Source: Actinomycetes bacterium (GTDB lineage Bacteria; Actinomycetota; Acidimicrobiia; Acidimicrobiales; Palsa-688). From it: 13,431 nt of DNA. The position numbers were made by a program, and so were the translations under genes. The notes beneath the pieces are model-generated. The model did no database searches, was not told the origin of the DNA, and worked only from the letters and a program-made list of their open reading frames with translations. This document shows positions 1 to 5,574 of this stretch, in pieces. Position 1 is the stretch's first letter; the number at the start of each line of letters is the position of its first letter. The DNA is taken from contig JAJZWW010000044.1 of the NCBI GenBank assembly GCA_021846485.1, positions 1-13,431 on the forward strand, in the 5' to 3' direction.

Positions 1-1
1 C

Positions 2-214
2 GGGGCCGGTGAGCTCGACCGGGCCGCTGCGGTGAGCGAGGCGTCGGTTCGGGCCGCCCCCAGGGACATGATCGAGCCGTCGGCGGTCGCGCTCTGCATG
101 CTCACGCAGGCGAAGATCGAGCGTGCCGCAGCCAACGCAGCCCGGCGGTTCCCGCCGATGACCGCGGAGCAGGCGGCGCTGGTCCGCCGCCTGCTCCGAG
201 AGCAGCAGCGATAA
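2..214 (+). CDS. Small hypothetical protein, 3' end (5' end possibly outside window)
   Basis: I do not recognise this as a named family. The reading frame is open from the first bases of the window to a TAA at 212-214, giving at least 70 residues, so the gene may begin upstream. Internal candidates for the start are GTG at 32 and ATG at 70; neither has a convincing ribosome site. The C-terminal half has a basic alanine/arginine-rich helix followed by RRFPPMTAEQAALVRRLL, a layout reminiscent of short helical proteins carried on actinobacterial integrative elements, though that is a recollection and not a match. It converges on the recombinase with about 31 bp between the stop codons. It is most likely cargo of the same element. 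Confidence 0.5.
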   Translation, partial: GAGELDRAAAVSEASVRAAPRDMIEPSAVALCMLTQAKIERAAANAARRFPPMTAEQAALVRRLLREQQR

Positions 215-245
215 GACGCTCCCGCTGGAGATCGTCAGATCAGGG

Positions 246-1748
246 TCACACCCGCGGCGTGATCAGGACTCGTTCTGGCTCGAACTCGTTCTGCCCCCGG
301 TTCGCCGTCTGCTGGATACGCACGTCGAACAGAGCCTTGATGATCCTGCGCTGCTCGGCCAACGCCAGCTTCGCCCAGGCCGTGCGCACATCGCCTGCGG
401 TGACGAGCGCGCGGACGTGCTCGTCGGTGATAGGCGGGACGAGCGCCCGCTGCGCCCGCTCGACCTTCGGGCGCAACTCGCGCTCGATGCGGGTCAGCGT
501 CGAGAGCGCCAGCTCGCCGGCCGCGTAGTGGTCGGCCGCCTCGTCCAAGCGCTTCTGGAGCGACGCCAGCTCCTCCTCGGCGGCGTGGGCCTGGGTCAGC
601 CAGCCCTCGCCGTCGGTGGCGGTGAGGCGGGCCAGGTTGGCGGGCTGCTCGAACCACGAGAGCGCCACCTCCTCCACGTAGGCGTCCAAGCCGGGCTGGG
701 AGATCGTCGTCTTGTAACACCCCCGGAAGCCGCACCGGTACTTCACCGCGTCCGCCTTGTCCTTGCGCCGCATCGTCGCCCGCCGAAGCGGCCGGCCGCA
801 GGAGTGGCAGCGGGCGATGTGCACCATGAGCGTCTTGGCCGGGGTCCCGCCCCCGCCCTTGGTGCGCCGGGCGGGATCGGCGAACAGCCGCTGGAGCTTT
901 TGGAAGTCCTCCCACGAGATGAGCGGCTCCCAGGCAGCGTCGCCGATCACCTCGCCGCGATAGACCCGCTTGCCGGCGATCGTCGGGTTCTGGAGCACCT
1001 GGCGGATCGTGTAGGTGTCCCACCCCCGCGGGCTCTCCGACCACGGGCGCATCGGGGTCGGCTCGCCTGCGTCCTGCAGGGCCATCGCCACCGACCACAG
1101 GCTCGCCCCGGCCAGCACGTCACGGGCCGCGTCCTTCACGATCTGGCCGGTGCGCGGATCGGGCTCCTGGCGGAGGAGCGTCCCGGTCCGCTCGTCGTAC
1201 ACCCGCCGGTACCCGTAGCACAGCCGGCCATGGGGCCGGCCCTTCTCCGCGTTCAACCGGACCGTGCGCAGCTGACGCTCGCGCATCGTGTTCGCGTCCG
1301 CCTCGGCGCGCAGGAACTCGAAGCCCATCATGAAGCTGTCGTCCGAACGGGACAGGTCGTACACCCGGCCGTGGGTGAGGTACAGCACCCCCGCCCGCTG
1401 GCACGCGGCGCGCAGCTGCACGTAGACCGCCAGGTCACGGCCCGCCCGCGACGGCTCCCAGGTCACGAACCCCCGGTAGCGACCGGAGTCGATCAAGCTC
1501 AACGCTTCCTCGAAGCCCTCCCGCTCCCGCCGGCGCCACTGCGACGCCGAACGGTTCGCGTCCTTGATCACCCGCGCCACGTGCCAGCCCAACGGCCGAC
1601 ACCACGCCTCGCACTCGGTCACCTGATCATCGATCGAGCGCATCAACAGGTGCCGGTCCTGTGACGCCCGGCCGTAGACGATCGCCTCGACCAGCTCGCT
1701 TGGACCCTCGGCCCCGACCTCCGTCCTCGCCAACGTTCCCATGCCCAT
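246..1748 (-). CDS. Large serine recombinase (site-specific integrase)
   Basis: A 500-residue serine recombinase that would catalyse integration and excision of the element through a 5'-phosphoserine intermediate. The resolvase-type catalytic domain covers about residues 20-165. It has the YGRAS motif at 25-29 (nucleophile Ser29, Arg27), a downstream Q42, and the SRAGRD segment at 100-105 that supplies further active-site arginines. A recombinase DNA-binding domain follows (about 175-295), then a zinc ribbon with Cys314, Cys317, Cys339 and Cys344, and a coiled-coil stretch at about 385-430, as in phiC31-type large serine integrases. The length is normal for the family and no lesion is visible. 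ATG at 1748 is chosen because AGGAGG lies 8 bases upstream (plus-strand 1757-1762). The gene has almost no upstream region before the element edge, so any promoter must come from the disrupted host gene or, after excision, from the far end of the element. Confidence 0.93.
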   Translation of the reverse strand: MGMGTLARTEVGAEGPSELVEAIVYGRASQDRHLLMRSIDDQVTECEAWCRPLGWHVARVIKDANRSASQWRRREREGFEEALSLIDSGRYRGFVTWEPSRAGRDLAVYVQLRAACQRAGVLYLTHGRVYDLSRSDDSFMMGFEFLRAEADANTMRERQLRTVRLNAEKGRPHGRLCYGYRRVYDERTGTLLRQEPDPRTGQIVKDAARDVLAGASLWSVAMALQDAGEPTPMRPWSESPRGWDTYTIRQVLQNPTIAGKRVYRGEVIGDAAWEPLISWEDFQKLQRLFADPARRTKGGGGTPAKTLMVHIARCHSCGRPLRRATMRRKDKADAVKYRCGFRGCYKTTISQPGLDAYVEEVALSWFEQPANLARLTATDGEGWLTQAHAAEEELASLQKRLDEAADHYAAGELALSTLTRIERELRPKVERAQRALVPPITDEHVRALVTAGDVRTAWAKLALAEQRRIIKALFDVRIQQTANRGQNEFEPERVLITPRV

Positions 1749-1750
1749 CA

Positions 1751-1772
1751 GGTGCGCCTCCTGTTCCGCACC
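1751..1772. promoter_or_regulatory. Inverted repeat bracketing the recombinase ribosome-binding site
   Basis: GGTGCG (1751-1756) and CGCACC (1767-1772) form a perfect 6-bp inverted repeat around a 10-base spacer. On the recombinase transcript this would be a hairpin with AGGAGG spanning the loop and the first stem base region, ending 2 bases before the ATG. It may be a translational control hairpin, a binding half-site for the recombinase or another regulator, or chance in G+C-rich DNA. Confidence 0.4.
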
Positions 1773-1800
1773 CCATTCGCATCCTCGACGAACCCACCAC
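1773..1800. other. Probable attachment-site junction (attR or attL)
   Basis: To the left, the sequence belongs to the recombinase gene and its ribosome site; to the right, it reads ILDEPTTGLDP of an ABC ATPase, in frame from 1781. The residues just before (H-P-I-R) do not match the hydrophobic run expected before a Walker B aspartate, so chromosomal sequence probably begins near 1781 or a little later. The crossover dinucleotide cannot be fixed without the other junction or an uninterrupted relative. Confidence 0.55.
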
Positions 1801-2326
1801 CGGGCTCGACCCGCGCCGCAACGGGATGTGGGCGATCATCCGCGACCTGGTCTCCTCGGGGACCACGCTCCTGCTCACCACCCAGTACCTGGAGGAGGCC
1901 GACGAGCTGGCCGACGAGATCGTGGTCATCGACCACGGGCAGGTGATCGCCGCCGGCACCGCCGAGACCCTGAAGGACAAGATCGGCGGCGACGTGATCG
2001 AGTTCGGAGTTGTCGAGCGGCGCCGGCTCGGCGACGCGTCGGTAGCGGTGCGCGAGCTGTCCGACACCGACCCCGTCGCCGACACCGAGGGAGCGATGGT
2101 CGCGGTCCGGGTCGGCAACCGCGGCTCCCAGGCCATCCTCCAGGCGGTCCGCAACCTCGACGCCGCGGGCATCGAGGTCACCGGACTGGCCCTGCGCCGG
2201 CCGTCACTCGACGACGTGTTCCTCGCCCTGACCGGCCACCAGGCCGAGGAGGACGACATCGAGCCCGACCACCCCGGCCGGCCGGCCCGCCCCGGCGGTC
2301 ACTCCGCTAGGCGGGGAGGCCGGTGA
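1781..2326 (+). pseudogene. ABC transporter ATPase (DrrA-like), 3' fragment
   Basis: The C-terminal part of an ABC-2 type exporter ATPase. Visible parts are Walker B and D-loop (ILDEPTTGLDPR), the switch segment LLTTQYLEEADELAD, which carries Gln where most ABC ATPases have His (a trait of DrrA-type antibiotic exporters), and a C-terminal accessory domain ending in the conserved RRPSLDDVFLALTG. About 180 residues remain of a protein that is normally about 310-340. The Walker A, Q-loop and LSGGQ signature are absent because the serine-recombinase element sits at 1-1780, so the fragment cannot hydrolyse ATP by itself. No ribosome site or start codon is seen at its beginning. The TGA stop shares a base with the ATG of the permease gene (TGATG), showing they were one operon. 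The frame is otherwise undamaged, which suggests a recent or reversible interruption. Confidence 0.85.
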
Positions 2327-3144
2327 TGGCCGCCGTCACCATCCCCGAGCCGACCCTGCGCCCCGCACCCGGACCGGCCGCCCGGCTCCACTGGGCTGTC
2401 GCCGACGGGCTCACGGTCACCAAGCGCAACCTCATCGCGTACAGCCGCACCCCGGCGCTGCTCGTGTTCGCGGTCATCCAGCCGGTCATGTTCGTGCTGC
2501 TGTTCCGCTACGTGTTCGGCGGGGCGATCAAAGTGGACGTCCCCGGCGGCTACGTGAGCTACCTGACCCCGGGGATCATCGGCCAGAGCGCGGCGTTCGC
2601 CTCGTTCGGGACGGCGGTCGGCCTGGCCCGGGAGATCCAAAAAGGCGTCGTCGACCGCTACCGGTCGATGCCCATGGCCCGCTCGGCGGTGCTCGTCGGG
2701 CGGCTGGTCGCCGACACGTTGCGGATGATCATCACCGTGCTCGTGCTGCTCGGCGTGAGCGTCGCCGTCGGCTTCCGCTTCCACAGCGGGGCCTGGCAGG
2801 CGGTGGCCATGGTGGCTCTCGCCGTCGGCTTCGGGGTGAGCATCTGTGCGGTGTCGGCCTTCATCGGCTTCGCGATCCGCGACGAGGAGTCGGTGGCGAG
2901 CTTCGGGCTCATCTGGCTGTTCCCCCTCACCTTCGTGTCGGCCGCCTTCGTACCGGTCCAGTCGATGCCCAGCTGGCTGCAGGTGTTCGCCGACAACCAG
3001 CCGGTCACGATCGTGATCGACGAGATGCGCGCCCTGGCCCTCGGGGGCCCTCTCGCCACCCACGGCTGGGAGAGCGCGGTGTGCGTCCTCGGCACCTTCG
3101 CCGTGTTCCTCCCCCTCGCCGTGCGGGCCTACCGGCGGGCCTGA
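2326..3144 (+). CDS. ABC-2 type transporter permease (DrrB-like)
   Basis: The membrane subunit of a drug/lipid-type ABC exporter, 272 residues. It begins with a cytoplasmic tail of about 40 residues, followed by roughly six hydrophobic segments (starting near 42, 78, 125, 152, 192 and 245). The cytoplasmic segment EIQKGVVDRYRSMPMARSAVLVGR, between the second and third helices, is the usual ABC-2 coupling region. ATG at 2326 is preferred over the adjacent GTG at 2323 because GGGGAGG (2313-2319) sits 6 bases before it. The start overlaps the stop of the ATPase fragment by one base. The gene is intact, but its ATPase partner is split and its native promoter lies beyond the inserted element. It may be silent or driven from the element. 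The substrate cannot be told. Confidence 0.88.
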   Translation: MAAVTIPEPTLRPAPGPAARLHWAVADGLTVTKRNLIAYSRTPALLVFAVIQPVMFVLLFRYVFGGAIKVDVPGGYVSYLTPGIIGQSAAFASFGTAVGLAREIQKGVVDRYRSMPMARSAVLVGRLVADTLRMIITVLVLLGVSVAVGFRFHSGAWQAVAMVALAVGFGVSICAVSAFIGFAIRDEESVASFGLIWLFPLTFVSAAFVPVQSMPSWLQVFADNQPVTIVIDEMRALALGGPLATHGWESAVCVLGTFAVFLPLAVRAYRRA

Positions 3145-3241
3145 GCGCCTTTCGGCGGGCCACCGCACGTGGCCGACAGGTAGACATCACCGCCCAGAGC
3201 AGGCGGCGTGGCGTCACAGCCTGTGGAGTGTGGAAGGACTC

Positions 3242-3276
3242 GAAGAAATCCAGCAGGCAAGTTCCTCCTTGGTAGG
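3242..3276 (-). repeat. Repeat copy A (CCTACY / nine purines / 14-mer)
   Basis: Read on the minus strand: CCTACC, then the purine run AAGGAGGAA, then CTTGCCTGCTGGAT, then TTCTTC. It matches copy C at 30 of 35 positions, and all five differences are transitions. It lies about 67 bp downstream of the pepA stop, in the convergent spacer between the ABC permease and pepA. No known element is recognised. Confidence 0.75.
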
Positions 3277-3342
3277 TCGCTGACCGACGCACGTACTGGG
3301 AGGGAACCACCGCCACGCCGGCAACGGCAACTACCCCGCCCT

Positions 3343-4770
3343 TCAGGCCTCCCAGGCCCGGACCACCTCGAGGAGGGTGCGGGCCCCCCAGCCGGTGCCC
3401 CCCTTGGCGTACCAGTCCTTGTCCTCCTCCGACCACGCGGGCCCGGCGATGTCCAGGTGGGCCCAGCGCTGGCCGCCGGCGAACTCCCGGAGGAACAGCC
3501 CGGCAATGATCGACCCCGCCTCGCCCGCCTTTCCGATGTTCTTCACGTCGGCGACCTCGGAGTCGAGCTGCTTGCGGTAGGCGTCGACCAGCGGCAGCTC
3601 CCAGGCCGGCTCCCCCACCCGGCGGCCGGCGGCGACCACCGCGGCGACCAGGTCGGCGTCGGTGCCCATGACCCCGGCGACACCCTTGCCGAGAGCGACG
3701 ACCTGGGCGCCGGTCAGGGTGGCGATGTCGATCATCGCGTCGGGGTGCTCCTCGCCGGCCTGCGACAGGGCGTCGGCCAGCACGAGGCGACCCTCGGCGT
3801 CGGTGTTGAGCACCTCGATGCTGGTGCCGTTGCGGGCCACGAGCACGTCTCCGGGGTGGATGGCAGACCCACCCGGCATGTTCTCGGTCGCCGCGACCCA
3901 GCCGACCACCCGCAGCGGGAGGTCGAGCTCAGCGGCTGCGGCGACCGCCGCCAGGACGGCCGCCGCGCCGCCCATGTCGTCTTTCATGGTCATCATGCCC
4001 GTCGGTGGCTTCAGCGACAAGCCGCCGGAGTCGAAGGTGATCCCCTTGCCGACCAGCGCCACCGTCGCCGTCGCCGCCTCCGGCTCGTGGGCCAGCCGGA
4101 TCAGCCGGGGCGGCTCGGCAGCGCCGGCGGCGACCCCGGCCAGCCCGCCGAGGCGCTCGGACTCGATGCGGTGCTCGTCCCAGACCTCGAGCGACAGCCC
4201 GTGCTCGCGGGCGAGCTCACCGGCGATGCCCGCGAGCCGCACCGGGGTCATCGTGCGGGCAGGCTCGTTGACCCAGTCGCGTGCCCGGGCGGTGGCCCGG
4301 GCGCGCACCTCGCCCAGGCGCACCGCCCCGGCGTCGGCACCGACTAGGGCCAGGTGTCGCAGCTCGTGGGTGGGCGGCGCGCTCCGGGCGCCGGCGAAGC
4401 GGTAGGAGCCGAGCACTACGCCCTCCACGACAGCCGCCAGGTCGCCCGGGTCGGATGCCGCAGCCGCCAGGGTGGCCGCCGCGCTCGGCACCTTGGCGGT
4501 GTGCCGGGCCAGCGCCGCCCCGGCCCGGCGGAGCACCTCGGAGTCCACCGAGCCGGCCTCGCCAACACCGAGGGCGATGATGCTCGAGCCGTCGTCGGCG
4601 GGAACCGCCTGGGCCTGGCCTGGCCGGCCCTCGAACCCGCAGCGGCGCAGGAAGCCCGCATCGAGCTCGGCGCCCGCCCCCTCCGGCACGCCGAGGTCCG
4701 CGTAGACCGGGACGCCGAGCACGTCGGTGTCGGCGGGGATCTCGTCGGGGGTGGTGAGCTCGAGGTTCAT
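3343..4770 (-). CDS. pepA: Leucyl aminopeptidase (peptidase family M17)
   Basis: A cytosolic, two-metal aminopeptidase that removes N-terminal residues from peptides during protein turnover; 475 residues, close to the family norm. An N-terminal macro-type domain occupies about residues 1-160. The catalytic domain shows GKGITFDSGGLSLKP at 241-255 (Lys242, Asp247, Lys254), KDDMGGAAA at 263-271 (Asp265) and NTDAEGRL at 322-329 (Asp324, Glu326, Arg328). These are all the metal ligands and catalytic residues known for E. coli PepA. No signal peptide is seen. The ATG overlaps the TGA of pduO by four bases (ATGA), and GAGGAG lies 8 bases before it, so the two genes should be co-transcribed and probably translationally coupled. 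PepA proteins in some bacteria also bind DNA; nothing here tests that. Confidence 0.95.
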   Translation of the reverse strand: MNLELTTPDEIPADTDVLGVPVYADLGVPEGAGAELDAGFLRRCGFEGRPGQAQAVPADDGSSIIALGVGEAGSVDSEVLRRAGAALARHTAKVPSAAATLAAAASDPGDLAAVVEGVVLGSYRFAGARSAPPTHELRHLALVGADAGAVRLGEVRARATARARDWVNEPARTMTPVRLAGIAGELAREHGLSLEVWDEHRIESERLGGLAGVAAGAAEPPRLIRLAHEPEAATATVALVGKGITFDSGGLSLKPPTGMMTMKDDMGGAAAVLAAVAAAAELDLPLRVVGWVAATENMPGGSAIHPGDVLVARNGTSIEVLNTDAEGRLVLADALSQAGEEHPDAMIDIATLTGAQVVALGKGVAGVMGTDADLVAAVVAAGRRVGEPAWELPLVDAYRKQLDSEVADVKNIGKAGEAGSIIAGLFLREFAGGQRWAHLDIAGPAWSEEDKDWYAKGGTGWGARTLLEVVRAWEA

Positions 4771-5381
4771 CGGGCAGGCTCCTCGGAGGCGTCGTTGGTT
4801 AGTGGTGGGGCCTGCCGGGACAGCAGGGAGTCACCGTGCTCCTGCCAGCGGGCCATGGTCCAGGCCAGATCGGAGAGCCGGTTGAGGTACGGGCCGACCT
4901 GCGAGTGCCGGTCGGCCTCGAGCTGCTCGCCGGCCGGCGAGCCCGGGTCCTCTGCCGCCAGCACCGCGCGCTCCGCCCGGCGGACCGCGGTGCGGGCGAC
5001 GTCGAGCAGCGCCGAGACCCGATCGTGGCCGGGGAGAACGAAGTCGCTGAGAGGCGGGAACCTCCCGGTCAGGGCGTCGATGTGGTCCTCCAGCGCGGAG
5101 ATCATGGTGGCGGTGACCCGGCTGGTCCCGTCCTGCAGCTTGTGGCGGTTGGCGGGAGCAGTCGCCAGTTCGGCCATCGCCACGTACAGGTCCCGCTCCA
5201 AGCCGACGAGCAGCTCGTCGAGCTCGGACCCCCGCTCCACCTCGGCGCGGACCGCGCCGAGGGCGGCCTGCGCCTCGTCGACCGCGCCGTTGGCGGCGAC
5301 CGCCGCCGCGGTCTTGGGTATCCGCCCCCCGTAGAGGAGTCCGGTGGTGCCGTCGTCGCCCCGGCGGGTGTAGATCTTCAT
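4767..5381 (-). CDS. pduO: Cob(I)alamin adenosyltransferase, PduO type
   Basis: Transfers the adenosyl group of ATP to cob(I)alamin, making coenzyme B12; 204 residues, an all-helical cytoplasmic enzyme that works as a trimer. The family landmarks are in order: the ATP-binding N terminus TRRGDDGTTGLLYGGR (5-20), GAVDEAQAALG (32-42), the arginine/glutamate helix ARTAVRRAER at 129-138 (Arg130, Arg134, Glu137) and YLNRLSD (165-171). Slight departures are Arg7 where Thr is usual and FVLPGHD where a second Gly is common. The frame is open up to 5441, but residues before MKIYTRRGDDG are unlike the family, so the ATG at 5381 is chosen; no strong ribosome site precedes it. It is the first gene of a pduO-pepA pair. 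No B12-dependent enzyme is in the window. Confidence 0.92.
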   Translation of the reverse strand: MKIYTRRGDDGTTGLLYGGRIPKTAAAVAANGAVDEAQAALGAVRAEVERGSELDELLVGLERDLYVAMAELATAPANRHKLQDGTSRVTATMISALEDHIDALTGRFPPLSDFVLPGHDRVSALLDVARTAVRRAERAVLAAEDPGSPAGEQLEADRHSQVGPYLNRLSDLAWTMARWQEHGDSLLSRQAPPLTNDASEEPAR

Positions 5382-5402
5382 GAGCGAGGGCAGCCTAGGC
5401 CA

Positions 5403-5432
5403 CCTACCGGGGAGAGACTTGCCTGCTGGACT
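5403..5432 (+). repeat. Repeat copy B (CCTACY / nine purines / 14-mer)
   Basis: On the plus strand: CCTACC, purine run GGGGAGAGA, then CTTGCCTGCTGGAC. It lacks the TTCTTC tail of the other copies. It faces copy C as an inverted partner (24 of 30 positions complementary, 15 consecutive at the inner ends) and sits 21 bp upstream of the pduO start codon. Confidence 0.75.
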
Positions 5433-5447
5433 GTTCGGCACCCGAAC
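5433..5447. other. Small perfect hairpin between repeat copies B and C
   Basis: GTTCGG and CCGAAC form a perfect 6-bp stem around the three bases CAC, directly against the inner end of copy B. With the B/C pairing it could make a nested or branched structure spanning 5403-5500. Confidence 0.4.
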
Positions 5448-5465
5448 CCCGAGGTGGGTGCTGGT

Positions 5466-5500
5466 GAAGAAGTCCAGCAGGCAAGCTCCTTCTCAGTAGG
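5466..5500 (-). repeat. Repeat copy C (CCTACY / nine purines / 14-mer)
   Basis: Read on the minus strand: CCTACT, purine run GAGAAGGAG, CTTGCCTGCTGGAC, TTCTTC. It lies in the same orientation as copy A, 75 bp downstream of the amino acid permease stop, so copies A and C both follow the 3' end of a minus-strand gene. Copies B and C together form an inverted repeat with a 38-base middle. Confidence 0.75.
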
Positions 5501-5546
5501 CCCGAGCGGCGCACCATGGTGGCCGGGCGGGGAAGGAGGGCGCGGG

Positions 5547-5562
5547 GCCCGCTCGTACGGGC
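5547..5562 (-). terminator. Possible weak terminator hairpin after the permease
   Basis: GCCCG and CGGGC form a 5-bp stem with a 6-base loop, 12 bases beyond the permease stop on the minus strand. There is no T run, so this would be a factor-assisted or weak terminator at best. Confidence 0.25.
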
Positions 5563-5574
5563 GGCTGGCTCTGC

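Larger units (their letters stand above)
1..1780. mobile_element. Right-hand end of an integrated element (serine-recombinase type), partial
   Basis: The window opens inside what appears to be an integrated genetic element. It holds the 3' end of a small unknown gene and a large serine recombinase gene that sits at the element's edge, as recombinase genes of phages and integrative elements usually do. Directly beyond the recombinase start, the plus strand becomes the 3' half of an ABC ATPase gene that begins at Walker B. This abrupt change inside a conserved domain is the evidence for a boundary. The left end of the element is outside the window, so its size and cargo are unknown. The right limit is approximate, between about 1773 and 1800. 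A plain deletion or rearrangement that placed the two genes together is the alternative. Confidence 0.7.

Noticed and set aside
417..1664. A plus-strand open frame of about 415 codons through the recombinase gene.
   Set aside because: Its product has no recognisable motif and lies opposite a recombinase with all catalytic and zinc-ribbon residues.
5382..5441. A 20-residue N-terminal extension of PduO, starting inside the repeat region.
   Set aside because: The family always begins near the MKIYTRRGD segment, and the extension is derived from repeat sequence.
3242..5500. The three repeat copies can all be read as similar peptides (P-T-x3-L-A-C-W-T/I).
   Set aside because: The reading lasts only 10-12 codons, flanks diverge, no start or ribosome site accompanies it, and one copy is on the opposite strand; it follows from DNA-level similarity.
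3242..5500. Repeat copies considered as a CRISPR or integron attC remnant.
   Set aside because: Only three copies, spaced by kilobases and in mixed orientation, with no uniform spacers and no attC core sites.
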